Assembly (NCBI GenBank): GCA_937876375.1
Contig: CALEHY010000009.1
Span: forward strand, 186,001 to 250,000
Direction of reading: 5' to 3'
Source: an uncultured Clostridia bacterium
Lineage (GTDB): Bacteria > Bacillota > Clostridia > Oscillospirales > Acutalibacteraceae
Length of the DNA: 64,000 nucleotides
The notes beneath the pieces were generated by a model. That model ran no database searches. It saw only the letters and a list, made by a program, of their open reading frames with translations, and was not told the DNA's origin. The position numbers and the translations under genes were made by a program. Each line of letters starts with the position of its first letter. Positions within the stretch are counted from its first letter, which is position 1. Positions 8,577 to 16,917 of this stretch are shown here, piece after piece.

Positions 8577-9304
8577 TAGATATTTATTCCATCAAAATAT
8601 TTATTTAATTCATCAAGTATAGTTTGCTTTTTATCATCAAGGAGGCTCTTTTGCTCTGGTAGAACAATAATTGTTGCAATATTATTTGACACCCTTACTC
8701 TATGAGAAGAAAAGCCAAGTCTCATCATAAACATTTCTGATATCTCGACCTTATTTAGAGCGTCGAAAGTTATAGACTCATTAGGCTTTATCCTAGTAGC
8801 AAGGCAAGCATATGCAGGCTTGTCCCAAGTAAAGAGATTAGCATCCCTTGAACGCTGTCTAATCTCATCCTTTGTCAGTCCACACAAGCGTAATGGTGAC
8901 ATAACAAAAAGCTCCTCTAGTGCTCTCATACCAGGTCTATCCCCTGCATCATCAGAAGCGTTAGTACCATCAAGAACAATATCATAGCCATCATTCTTTG
9001 CTTCTTTTATAATCGATGAAAAAATGCGTCTTTTACAATAATAGCAACGCAAATCATCATTCTGTCTAACTTCGTCATAGGACAAAATGTCCAAATTGAT
9101 TACTTTTAGCTTAATGCCAAGCTGATTTGCAAGTCGAACAGCATCATCATACTCAAACTGTGGCTGAAACTGTGATTTTACATAATAAGCCGTTGCATCA
9201 GCGTTATATATCTTTGCACAATATAGCAAATACGCAGAGTCAACACCACCAGAAAATGCTATAGCGACCTTGTTATATTTTTTAAAAAAATCTTGTAAAT
9301 TCAT
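8576..9304 (-). CDS. larE: Nickel-pincer cofactor sulfur-insertion protein LarE
   Basis: PP-loop ATP-pyrophosphatase that adenylates the pyridinium dicarboxylate made by LarB and supplies the sulfurs of the nickel-pincer nucleotide. The PP-loop is SGGVDS (22-27 counted from an upstream TTG). RCYYCK (Cys91, Cys94) and the sacrificial-type Cys171 in KPAYACLATR follow; GTNASDDAGDRPG is the conserved nucleotide-side loop. Having three cysteines suggests the [4Fe-4S]-dependent LarE class rather than the single-Cys sacrificial class; that is inference. The ATG at 9304 is chosen; a TTG at 9316 overlapping larC is possible, and neither has a strong SD. Confidence 0.88.
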   Translation of the reverse strand: MNLQDFFKKYNKVAIAFSGGVDSAYLLYCAKIYNADATAYYVKSQFQPQFEYDDAVRLANQLGIKLKVINLDILSYDEVRQNDDLRCYYCKRRIFSSIIKEAKNDGYDIVLDGTNASDDAGDRPGMRALEELFVMSPLRLCGLTKDEIRQRSRDANLFTWDKPAYACLATRIKPNESITFDALNKVEISEMFMMRLGFSSHRVRVSNNIATIIVLPEQKSLLDDKKQTILDELNKYFDGINI

Positions 9305-9305
9305 A

Positions 9306-10100
9306 TTAGTACTCAATAATCATTGCTCTAACTATACCACTAGCACCGTCATACGCTCTCTTGCCAGCGCCAAGTCCAACTTTCTTAACAGTAAAGCTAT
9401 CTGGCAATGTTTTGCTAGTTCTGACAGCACCAACTATAGCGCAGCCGGTTGGTGTAACCAATTCTCCCTTAATATCAATAACACGCAAAGCAATATCCTC
9501 TGCTGATGAGATATTGACAACAGCTGGAACTGGTACAGGCAAAACGCCGTGCTGACACCTAACGCTACCCCAACCTTCACACAAGAATGGCACTATAACT
9601 TCTTCAATACCTATTGCATCAAAGCAATATGCGAATGCTACAATGTCGACAATGGAGTCAATCGCTCCAACCTCGTGAAAGTGTACCTCGTCAAATGGCT
9701 TGTTATGAGCTAGAGCCTCTGCATTAGCAATTATCTCAAAAATCCTAATAGCTACTCTTTTTGCATTTTCAGTAAGTGTCGTTACTTCTATTATATCCTT
9801 GATATCATAAAATCCTCTATGCTCATGATGATGGTGATGATTATGCTGTACCTTGTCACCATAGAGGTATTCCATATCGTGATCGTGATTTTCGTGCTCA
9901 TTATCAAGAACAACATCAAAATCACAGCAATCAATGCCAGATTTATTCACTCTGCTAATCTTGGTAGTAAAGCCATGAGCATCAATGCTATCTAGGACAC
10001 TATTTAGTCCATCAATATCTACACCCAAATCAATCAGCGAAGCAACGGACATATCACCACTGATACCAGAAAAGCATTCAAAATACAAAGCTTGTTTCAT
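9306..10100 (-). CDS. larC: Nickel-pincer cofactor nickel-insertion protein LarC, N-terminal (LarC1) part only
   Basis: Matches the first part of LarC, the CTP-dependent cyclometallase that puts Ni into the pincer cofactor. The N-terminus has the family's ECFSGISGDM (8-17). A His-rich stretch (69-94, including HNHHHHHEH) is a likely nickel store. EVHFHEVGAIDSIVDI and TPTGCAIVGAV are diagnostic. The protein stops at residue 264, after LGAGKRA and VRAMIIEY, which is where full-length LarC (about 400 residues) continues into LarC2, often reached by ribosomal frameshift. Here larE begins at once and no LarC2 sequence was found in another frame. Confidence 0.85.
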   Translation of the reverse strand: MKQALYFECFSGISGDMSVASLIDLGVDIDGLNSVLDSIDAHGFTTKISRVNKSGIDCCDFDVVLDNEHENHDHDMEYLYGDKVQHNHHHHHEHRGFYDIKDIIEVTTLTENAKRVAIRIFEIIANAEALAHNKPFDEVHFHEVGAIDSIVDIVAFAYCFDAIGIEEVIVPFLCEGWGSVRCQHGVLPVPVPAVVNISSAEDIALRVIDIKGELVTPTGCAIVGAVRTSKTLPDSFTVKKVGLGAGKRAYDGASGIVRAMIIEY

Positions 10101-10112
10101 AAGTTCACCTAA

Positions 10113-10853
10113 CTATACAGACTGGCGATTAATCTGTGCTGCAATATAACCAGCACCATAGCCATTGTCAATATTTACTGTAGCAACACCATTAGCGCAA
10201 GAATTAATCATCGTCAAAAGTGCTGAAAGCCCCTCAAAGCTAGCACCATAGCCAACAGAGGTTGGCACAGCTATAACAGGACAGCTAACAAGTCCACCGA
10301 TAACACTAGCAAGTGCGCCCTCCATACCAGCAACAGCGATAACACATTTTGCCGACTGAATGATATCGAGATTATCTAACAAACGATGAATACCACTAAC
10401 ACCAATATCAAAGACTCCAACGGTATCAGCACCAAAGAATTTTGCAGTTTCTACAGCCTCTTTTGCTACCGGGATATCAGCTGTACCTGCAGAACAGACA
10501 ACCACTCTACCCTTTAGCTCTTTGTCTGTCTTTTCTATTTTTAGTATTCTAGATTCTTTGTCGTACTGAATGTTCGGAATATGAGCTTTTACAATCTCAT
10601 ACTGGTGTTCTGTCGCTCTAGTACCCATAACCTCACCGTGAAGGTCATACAAGCGTTTAAATATATCAACTAGATATTCATCACTCTTGCCAGAACAAAA
10701 CACAACCTCGGCAAATCCTTGGCGTATTTCACGATGAGTGTCGAGCTTTGCATACCCCATCTCCTCATAAGGAGCTTTTTTTAACATAGACACAGCATCT
10801 TCAACAGACAAAGTGCCATCTTTAACCTCTTGTAACAGATTATTTATATCCAT
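10113..10853 (-). CDS. larB: Nickel-pincer cofactor biosynthesis protein LarB
   Basis: NaAD carboxylase/hydrolase, first step of nickel-pincer cofactor synthesis, related to PurE (AIR carboxylase). The N-terminal helical part contains EVVFCSGKS and MGTRATEHQYE. The C-terminal PurE-like domain contains VVCSAGTADIPVAKEA, DIGVSGIHR, AVAGMEGALASVIGGLV, PTSVGYGASFEG and the SCANGVATVNIDNGYGAG stretch with the Cys expected to attack the NaAD ring. The ATG at 10853 is chosen because GGAG sits six bases upstream; the earlier ATG overlaps that SD. Twelve bases separate it from larC. Confidence 0.92.
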   Translation of the reverse strand: MDINNLLQEVKDGTLSVEDAVSMLKKAPYEEMGYAKLDTHREIRQGFAEVVFCSGKSDEYLVDIFKRLYDLHGEVMGTRATEHQYEIVKAHIPNIQYDKESRILKIEKTDKELKGRVVVCSAGTADIPVAKEAVETAKFFGADTVGVFDIGVSGIHRLLDNLDIIQSAKCVIAVAGMEGALASVIGGLVSCPVIAVPTSVGYGASFEGLSALLTMINSCANGVATVNIDNGYGAGYIAAQINRQSV

Positions 10854-10883
10854 AAATTTCTCCATTTAAAACATATTGTCATA

Positions 10884-10912
10884 ATAATAGCACAAATAAA
10901 CATTAAAATCAA
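10884..10912 (-). promoter_or_regulatory. Predicted promoter of the lar operon
   Basis: Minus-strand TTGATT (10907-10912), 17-base spacer, TATTAT (10884-10889), about 30 bases before larB. Consensus-based only. Confidence 0.45.
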
Positions 10913-10931
10913 ATAAGACTTATATCTTATA

Positions 10932-10960
10932 TTGTAAACAAGGAAAATATAATATATAAT
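10932..10960 (+). promoter_or_regulatory. Predicted promoter of the GNAT gene leader
   Basis: TTGTAA (10932-10937), 17-base spacer, TATAAT (10955-10960). The predicted start near 10967 falls at the beginning of a 7-bp hairpin (ATCAAGA/TCTTGAT, 10967-10985), giving a leader of about 165 nt before the GNAT gene. Confidence 0.5.
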
Positions 10961-11012
10961 TATATCATCAAGAATATATCTTGATAAATATTATTTTTTA
11001 GGAGAGTGCTTT

Positions 11013-11048
11013 TTGACTAAGTACAACACAATGGAGATTGTAGCATAA
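11013..11048 (+). CDS. Putative 11-codon leader peptide upstream of the GNAT gene
   Basis: A short frame TTG ACT AAG TAC ... GCA TAA encodes about eleven residues (TKYNTMEIVA after the start). AGGAG at 11000-11004 gives an eight-base SD spacing, so it looks translatable. Its last codons (ATTGTAGC, 11037-11044) form one arm of a hairpin with 11062-11069. It is too short to be called by length, and the evidence is the SD plus the RNA context. It is probably a cis-acting leader rather than a functional product. Confidence 0.4.
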   Translation: MTKYNTMEIVA

Positions 11049-11124
11049 CCGTGGAGGGTTGGCTACAATAAAACCAAACCTCCCATCTAACATTAGATAA
11101 TTGAACAAAACAATATTCAGGAGG
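11037..11124 (+). promoter_or_regulatory. Candidate translational attenuator (interleaved hairpins) of the GNAT gene
   Basis: Two interleaved pairings are visible. ATTGTAGC (11037-11044) pairs with GCTACAAT (11062-11069). GGAGGGTTGG (11053-11062) pairs with CCAAACCTCC (11074-11083) with one mismatch. Each arm lies in the other's loop, so they are either mutually exclusive or form a pseudoknot. CCTCC (11079-11083) is also complementary to the GNAT Shine-Dalgarno GGAGG (11120-11124). Together with the leader frame this resembles leader-peptide-controlled translation. Confidence 0.45.
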
Positions 11125-11131
11125 AAAAACA

Positions 11132-11755
11132 ATGAATAAAAATATCAATATTCGTTTAGAGAAAAAGAATGAATACAAAGAGGTAGAAAATCTAGTAAGA
11201 GAAAGTTTTTGGAATGTATATCGTCCTGGCTGTTTGGAGCATTATGTTCTAAATCAACTAAGAGATGACAAGGATTTTGTTAAAGAATTAGATTTCGTAA
11301 TGGAGCTTGATGACAAAATCATTGGTCAAAACATATTTGTTAGAACAAATATAATAGCAGATGATGATAGAAAAATACCTATTATGACAATGGGTCCAAT
11401 TTGCATCAAAAATGAGCTAAAGCGAAAAGGCTATGGCAAAATTCTGCTAGACTATTCACTAGAAAAAGCGAAGGAGCTTGGCTGTGGTGCTGTATGCTTT
11501 GAGGGTAATATCGATTTCTACAGTAAAAGTGGATTCACATACGCTAGTGATTACGGAATACGATATCACGGACTTCCTGACGGAGAGGATGCATCGTTCT
11601 TCTTATGCAAAGAGCTAATACCAGGATACCTTGATGGCATCACAGGTGTATACAAAACGCCAAACGGATACTTTGTTGATGAATGTGAAGCCGAAATATT
11701 CGACAAACAATTCCCACCAAAAGAAAAGCTAGTACTACCAGGACAATTATTCTAA
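11132..11755 (+). CDS. GNAT-family N-acetyltransferase
   Basis: Acetyl-CoA-dependent acetyltransferase of the GNAT superfamily, closest in appearance to the YhbS-like group (207 residues). The N-terminal beta-alpha unit has VENLVRESFWNVYRP. A central strand (MTMGPICI) leads to the acetyl-CoA pyrophosphate loop RKGYGK and helix ILLDYSLEKAKELG, followed by CFEGNIDFYSKSGFTYAS, the usual EGNxxFYxxxGF segment. The C-terminal 50 residues (LIPGYLDGITGVYKT) are also YhbS-like. Substrate is unknown. A strong SD (AGGAGG) and a 165-nt structured leader precede it. It is transcribed alone and ends at a terminator facing the ABC permease gene. Confidence 0.85.
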   Translation: MNKNINIRLEKKNEYKEVENLVRESFWNVYRPGCLEHYVLNQLRDDKDFVKELDFVMELDDKIIGQNIFVRTNIIADDDRKIPIMTMGPICIKNELKRKGYGKILLDYSLEKAKELGCGAVCFEGNIDFYSKSGFTYASDYGIRYHGLPDGEDASFFLCKELIPGYLDGITGVYKTPNGYFVDECEAEIFDKQFPPKEKLVLPGQLF

Positions 11756-11770
11756 ATAAACGAACAAAAG

Positions 11771-11800
11771 GAAAGCGAAGGAATGCTCCTTCGCTTTTCA
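11771..11800. terminator. Bidirectional terminator between GNAT and ABC permease genes
   Basis: GAAAGCGAAGGA / TCCTTCGCTTTT stem (11771-11782, 11787-11798) with loop ATGC and a T-rich 3' side on the plus strand. Confidence 0.85.
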
Positions 11801-11803
11801 TTT

Positions 11804-14290
11804 TTAGTTTATATCAAGTTTTAAGGTTTCGATGATATTATCATCCTTGATTTTTGTAAAGGAATAAATCAACGCAATGCATATTACAGCAAAAACACCA
11901 ACACCAGCTACAAGATATATCCATGGGTGAGGAACGAAACCATAATCATAGCTCTTTGACAATACATAGTACATAGCAAAATGTATTGCAATACTAATAG
12001 GAACTGACCATACTATAGAAATAAGTCCATATCTAAAGCTTTCGTAATAGACCATCTTCTTAAAGCTCTTTGGTGTCATACCAACAGAACGAATCATTGC
12101 AAATTCTCTTCTTCTCTCGTTCATCGAGTTAGAAATTGTGTTTACAATATTAATTATTGAAATAAGGGTAATAAGTGCAATAAATCCGAACACAAAGACC
12201 TTAACAATAGTTAGAATATTATTAATCGCCTGCATCTCGCTAGTAGAATTAATGATTGAGAAATAGTCAAAATTATTGATTGAGCGCAGCTGTTCCTCAA
12301 CACTATCGGATACTTCGGTAGTGATATATGCGCTGTATTCCGTAGCCATATACTCACTCTTGCCATAATATTGATCAGCCAAATCAATACTCATCATAAC
12401 AAGTGGCAAATGTATATCCTGTAAATAAAACTGATCATTCTTATAGTCAACTGTTGTTTGAAGGGCAATAGTTGGATCGATAGTTATCTTTTCATCATCC
12501 TCACCATCGAATACAGCAAGTGATGTTTCGAGCTTTTTACCCTCAATATTTACAAGAGGATTTACCCTCACCTTTTTCTTTTCATCCCTAGTGAGTGCTG
12601 TGTTATGAAGGATTGCTTTTGGATGCTCTGTGTCATGGAACTGCTTATTATCAACACCAAGCTGACCTAAATATTTATCAAGAGTATCATTGTCAACAAA
12701 TGCTATGATAACCTGATCATTAGTGAACAAGTCTTTTGCATCATCACTAACAAGGCTTGTATCAAACATTGCATACTCATAATCAACACAAAAAACATCA
12801 TCAATTCCGTCAACACTCTTAAGTGCTTTGTTGAAATTCTTATATTCCCTATAATCAACCGACATAATCAAATCAGCATTTTCGCTATAATTGCTCTTCA
12901 TCAAATCAGAGAACATTAGGCTAAAGTTTGCAACGGATAGGAACACCACTACACTCATAAATAAAGCAAAAACAATATTTCTAGAGCGTCTGCCATTACG
13001 CTTAAAATTCTTGACAGCCATAGCACCCTCAAAGCCAAGTAGCTTGGTTGCAAGCTTTGAAGATTTTAGCTTTTTGCTATTCTTTACCTTAACTGTATTT
13101 ACCTGACGAATAGCATCAATAGCAGTTGTCCTTGATGCCTTGAGTGCAGGAATATAGCAGGATACAAGAATAGTAATCGCACTAGCAAGCACAGTGCCAA
13201 GAATGACTATCCAATTGACATATACTCTCAACGCACCATCATATTCTACAGCAAGAGTGCTAGCCCATACGCCATCAATACCCTTAAATGTAAGCCAAAT
13301 ACCACCAATACCGGCTAAAATGCCAAGTGGGATACCAATAGCACCAAGTATCAATCCTTCAAAATAAATAGATGCTCTCTTTTGTCTTTTTGTAGCACCT
13401 ACTGACGCAAGCATACCAAGATATCTTGCTCTTTCTTGATACGATACAGCAAAGCTGTCATAAATAATAAATATAGAAACAATAGCAATAATAGCAAGAA
13501 TAATTGCACAAAAACCGCCTAAAACGTACAATGTTTCATCATCAGTTGTAACACCAGAATATGTCAATAAGCTATTGTTATAGCTTACGCCATGCTCTGT
13601 GTCCTCACCATTGAGAGCTATATTAATCTCATTTGTCTTGTCAAACACAGAATTGTCAAGCTTCGAAAACTTAATATCAACAGCTATCGAATTGTTTTTT
13701 ACTAAATCATCACTAGCAAAAACAAAGCCATCGGTAAAATCGGTTACAAACACATTGCTATCAGTGAAGCCTACAATGGTAAAATCCTTATCCTCATAAT
13801 AGTTTTCATCAGGACTATAGAATTCTATTGGCATATCTATTTTATCGCCCAGCTTCCAATCCAGCTTGTTTTTGTCCACATAGCCACGATGGACAAGTAT
13901 TTCGCCATCCTTTGATGGCATTCTACCCTCACTAATCTTTACATTCTTTAGCTCAAGATAATTTTCATCACAGGCATTGATAGCAAAGCTTACCTTGTTG
14001 TCATCAACGTTAGTAGCACCAACACCATAATCTAAACTAATACCGTATTTTTCGATATCGTAATTATCTAGCAACTCTTTATTGCTATTAAAATCATCGA
14101 CATACACACAGCTATGCCATGTACCATCTACAGCTTTTGCAACATTTTGAAAATACTTTACGAATGATATGGCACTAGTAAACACAGCTGATACCATTGC
14201 AACAGATACAATGATAGCTAATATAGTTAGAATACTACGCTTTTTGTGTGTTTTAACATGACGGAGTGTGAGTGTGTTAACTATGTTCAC
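11804..14290 (-). CDS. FtsX-family ABC transporter permease
   Basis: Large permease (828 residues) of the MacB/FtsX superfamily. One N-terminal membrane helix (about 20-42) is followed by a long extracytoplasmic domain. A three-helix FtsX block near residues 255-390 contains YQERARYLGMLASVGATKRQ. A second half has its own N-terminal helix, an extracytoplasmic domain and a final FtsX block containing MNERRREFAMIRSVGM. The start is GTG, overlapping the ATPase stop (GTGA), with GAGGTGA as SD. Such permeases export peptides or lipids, or sense envelope-active antibiotics. Being in line with a two-component system suggests it is the regulated target; the substrate is unknown. Confidence 0.88.
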   Translation of the reverse strand: MNIVNTLTLRHVKTHKKRSILTILAIIVSVAMVSAVFTSAISFVKYFQNVAKAVDGTWHSCVYVDDFNSNKELLDNYDIEKYGISLDYGVGATNVDDNKVSFAINACDENYLELKNVKISEGRMPSKDGEILVHRGYVDKNKLDWKLGDKIDMPIEFYSPDENYYEDKDFTIVGFTDSNVFVTDFTDGFVFASDDLVKNNSIAVDIKFSKLDNSVFDKTNEINIALNGEDTEHGVSYNNSLLTYSGVTTDDETLYVLGGFCAIILAIIAIVSIFIIYDSFAVSYQERARYLGMLASVGATKRQKRASIYFEGLILGAIGIPLGILAGIGGIWLTFKGIDGVWASTLAVEYDGALRVYVNWIVILGTVLASAITILVSCYIPALKASRTTAIDAIRQVNTVKVKNSKKLKSSKLATKLLGFEGAMAVKNFKRNGRRSRNIVFALFMSVVVFLSVANFSLMFSDLMKSNYSENADLIMSVDYREYKNFNKALKSVDGIDDVFCVDYEYAMFDTSLVSDDAKDLFTNDQVIIAFVDNDTLDKYLGQLGVDNKQFHDTEHPKAILHNTALTRDEKKKVRVNPLVNIEGKKLETSLAVFDGEDDEKITIDPTIALQTTVDYKNDQFYLQDIHLPLVMMSIDLADQYYGKSEYMATEYSAYITTEVSDSVEEQLRSINNFDYFSIINSTSEMQAINNILTIVKVFVFGFIALITLISIINIVNTISNSMNERRREFAMIRSVGMTPKSFKKMVYYESFRYGLISIVWSVPISIAIHFAMYYVLSKSYDYGFVPHPWIYLVAGVGVFAVICIALIYSFTKIKDDNIIETLKLDIN

Positions 14291-14967
14291 ATTCTCACCT
14301 CATCCCTTGTGATTTTGCCATCCTCGATAGCGATAACTCTATCAGCAGCAAGAGCAATACGCTCATCGTGAGTAATGATGATTACTGTTTGGTTATATTC
14401 TTTGTTGAAATGACGAAGGAGTGAAATAATCTCCTTGCTATTTTCACTATCAAGATTACCTGTTGGCTCATCTGCCAATAGCAATGCTGGATGATTTAAT
14501 AATGCTCTACCGATAGAAACTCTCTGCTGTTGACCACCAGAAAGCTCGTTTGGCAAATGATTCATTCTATGTTCAAGACCTAGCTGTTTAACTAGTGATT
14601 TAACCTGCTTGCTATCTGGTTTTTTACCATCAAGTAGAATAGGAAGCTCCATATTTTCTTGAACAGTTAAAATTGGAATTAGGTTGTAGAACTGATAAAT
14701 AAGACCAATTTGTCTGCGTCTGAATATAGCAAGTGCTGTTTCATCGAGCTTTGATATGTCGGTATTGTCGATAATAACCTCACCAGAGGTTGGAACATCG
14801 ACACCACCAAGAATATGAAGAAGTGTTGACTTTCCAGAGCCAGATGGACCAACAATAGCAACGAACTCGCCCTTGTTAACGCTAAATGATACATTATCAA
14901 GTGCTTTTACCATAGTATCGCCCTTGCCGTATATTTTTGATAAATTTTTTGTTTCTAGAATTTTCAT
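14287..14967 (-). CDS. ABC transporter ATP-binding protein (MacB/LolD type)
   Basis: ATPase partner of the downstream FtsX-type permease. The ATG at 14967 (MKILETKNL) is chosen, with GGGAG upstream; the longer frame adds thirteen residues without family similarity. It shows Walker A GPSGSGKST, Q-loop IYQFYNLIP, signature LSGGQQQRVSIGRAL, Walker B LLLADEPTGNLD and switch IITHDER, the full pattern of the LolD/MacB/BceA subfamily. Length is 226 residues. It is co-transcribed after the histidine kinase gene, with an 80-base gap. Confidence 0.93.
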   Translation of the reverse strand: MKILETKNLSKIYGKGDTMVKALDNVSFSVNKGEFVAIVGPSGSGKSTLLHILGGVDVPTSGEVIIDNTDISKLDETALAIFRRRQIGLIYQFYNLIPILTVQENMELPILLDGKKPDSKQVKSLVKQLGLEHRMNHLPNELSGGQQQRVSIGRALLNHPALLLADEPTGNLDSENSKEIISLLRHFNKEYNQTVIIITHDERIALAADRVIAIEDGKITRDEVRM

Positions 14968-15049
14968 ATTGTTTATCTCCCTTCGACAATTGCAATAATA
15001 CAACATTTACCTTACATTCAAGTGACTTTTAAATAACAATTTTGTCACT

Positions 15050-16042
15050 TTATATAATTGACTTGTAGAACTTAATTTCAAATTTTGTACCAATACCCTC
15101 TTCACTATAGGCATTAATTGTTGCATTCTGTTTTTTCATTATTTCCTGTGACAATGCCAGACCAATGCCAACACTATCGTTGCTAGAATTTTTACCGTGA
15201 TAAAATCGTTCGAATATGTGTGGCAAATCCTCTTTTGAAATGCCACATCCATTATCTTCTATAGTAAGCTGATTATACAAACTGGTCGTATCGGCAGTGA
15301 TTGTCAATCTACCATTATCATCTGTATGTTCAATACAATTTTTAATAATGTTTTGAACAGCCTCTATACTCCAGTTTAAATCTCCACAAAAGGTGAATGG
15401 CTTAATGCTTTTGATTAGCTCAATATTTCGTATATCAAGAGTAAGAGCAAAAGCTTCAAGACTGCTGTCAATTATATCACAAATATCCAATTCGTTAGAA
15501 TTTAGCTCTGCTGTGCCAGCATCAAGCTTTGATAACTTTAAGAGTGTTGCAATAAGCCATCTCATTTTTTCACACTGATTCTCAATTATATCAACGAATT
15601 CGTTACGCTTGTCATCATCTTGCTCATTTTTAAGCAAGTCTGTAATCACCATCATAGAGGTTAATGGTGTTTTGAGCTGATGAGATATATCTGCAAGAGA
15701 ATCAGCAAGATAGATTTTGTCATTTGTTATTGCTTCGTTAGATGCCTTTAGCATTGTGATAACCTTGAAAAGATTGTTTTCAAGAATAGATAGCTCACCC
15801 TCGGTATTTTGTGCTATATTCATATCAAAATCGCCATCGACAACACGGGATAAATACATATCTAGTTCAACGATTTTGTTATATCTTTTCTTGGTAATTG
15901 CAATAAATACTGAAATAAGCACAAAACTTAGGACAAGGCAGAGTGCACCACATACCGTATTAATACAGAGCACTATTATTGATACAATAACAGCAAAAAT
16001 TGAGCCAATAATAATTGGCAAAGTAAACTCCTTATTTCTCAT
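15050..16042 (-). CDS. Sensor histidine kinase
   Basis: Membrane histidine kinase of 330 residues. Two closely spaced N-terminal helices (about 8-50) leave almost no extracytoplasmic loop, as in intramembrane-sensing kinases that depend on a partner transporter. A short HAMP-like linker follows, then the H box DISHQLKTPLTS (phospho-acceptor His121), the N box QNIIKNCIEHT, and ATP lids DNGCGIS and GIGLALSQEI. It overlaps the response regulator by 11 bases and precedes the ABC exporter genes. A role in sensing envelope stress or an antimicrobial through the ABC exporter is inference from this architecture. Confidence 0.9.
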   Translation of the reverse strand: MRNKEFTLPIIIGSIFAVIVSIIVLCINTVCGALCLVLSFVLISVFIAITKKRYNKIVELDMYLSRVVDGDFDMNIAQNTEGELSILENNLFKVITMLKASNEAITNDKIYLADSLADISHQLKTPLTSMMVITDLLKNEQDDDKRNEFVDIIENQCEKMRWLIATLLKLSKLDAGTAELNSNELDICDIIDSSLEAFALTLDIRNIELIKSIKPFTFCGDLNWSIEAVQNIIKNCIEHTDDNGRLTITADTTSLYNQLTIEDNGCGISKEDLPHIFERFYHGKNSSNDSVGIGLALSQEIMKKQNATINAYSEEGIGTKFEIKFYKSII

Positions 16043-16712
16043 TTTCTATCTGATACCCCAGTCCTCTAATAGTTTTTATAATAGTTGGATTTGCAGGATT
16101 GTCCTCAATCTTATTTCGCAATCGTTTGATATAAACAGTTAGTGTGTTGTCGTTTACAAAATCGCCCTCAACATCCCAAATTTCTTCAAGAAGCTTGTTG
16201 CGAGTCAAAATGTTTCCACGATTATTAAGCAAGGTTAAAAGCAAACGGTATTCCATAGCTGTCAAGATAATATCCTCACCATTTTTTGAAACCTTTGCCT
16301 CATTAGTATTAATAATTACATTACCGATAGTAACTACACCATCGACGCTCTCCTTGCTATATCTACGAAGAACGGATTTTATACGAGCCATAAGCTCACG
16401 CACTCTAAATGGCTTTGAAATATAATCATCAGCTCCAAGGTCAAATCCAGTAACAACATTAACCTCGTCATCATATGCAGTAAGGAATATTACTGGCAAA
16501 TCGCCCTTTGCCTTAATCAATTTGCAAATTTCATAGCCATTACCATCTGGCAATGTTAAATCAAGAATATATAATGAAAAACTCGACGAGTTAATTATAT
16601 CAGTAGCTTGCTTAACACTTTTAGCAAGTGTCACTTCATACCCCTCATTTTCAAGAGAATAGGTCAAGCCAATGCCGATAGCCTCGTCATCTTCAAGTAC
16701 AAATATTTTCAT
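16032..16712 (-). CDS. OmpR/PhoB-family response regulator
   Basis: DNA-binding response regulator of 226 residues, first gene of the RR-HK-ABC operon. The receiver domain has the acidic pair EDD (7-9), phospho-acceptor Asp51 in ILDLTLP, the switch Thr in FLTAYDD and Lys in YISKPF. The C-terminal winged helix (residues 130-225) has LTAMEYRLLLTLLNNRGNI and TVYIKRLRNKIE, the recognition helix of the OmpR class. The likely target is its own operon. Confidence 0.95.
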   Translation of the reverse strand: MKIFVLEDDEAIGIGLTYSLENEGYEVTLAKSVKQATDIINSSSFSLYILDLTLPDGNGYEICKLIKAKGDLPVIFLTAYDDEVNVVTGFDLGADDYISKPFRVRELMARIKSVLRRYSKESVDGVVTIGNVIINTNEAKVSKNGEDIILTAMEYRLLLTLLNNRGNILTRNKLLEEIWDVEGDFVNDNTLTVYIKRLRNKIEDNPANPTIIKTIRGLGYQIENEK

Positions 16713-16850
16713 ACTATCACCTCAATAATATATTAACATATAATAATGATTTGTTCCATTACAAATTTGTCACATTTATTTGTTATAATGTACAGCGAAG
16801 TAGTAATACAGATGTAATTGTAATTTCTTTCTCAAAAAGCTATAATTGAT

Positions 16851-16891
16851 TGAAACTTTTTACTTTAATCAGTCGCTATATAAGTGAAAGG
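16851..16891 (+). promoter_or_regulatory. Candidate ECF-sigma promoter of the sigma/anti-sigma operon
   Basis: TGAAAC (16851-16856) is followed 19 bases later by CTATATAAGTGAAAGG (16876-16891), with GTCG just before it. An ECF-type TGAAAC plus GTCG/CTATA pattern ahead of an ECF sigma gene suggests autoregulation. The 16-base CTATATAAGTGAAAGG string recurs exactly at 58501-58516. Confidence 0.5.
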
Positions 16892-16917
16892 ACCTTTCAA
16901 CAACAGGTGGTGATGAA

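Noticed and set aside
8576..9320. Frameshifted LarC2 hidden in larE region
   Set aside because: The larE frame is intact with all its motifs and has no sequence like the LarC2 start (ETNIDDM).
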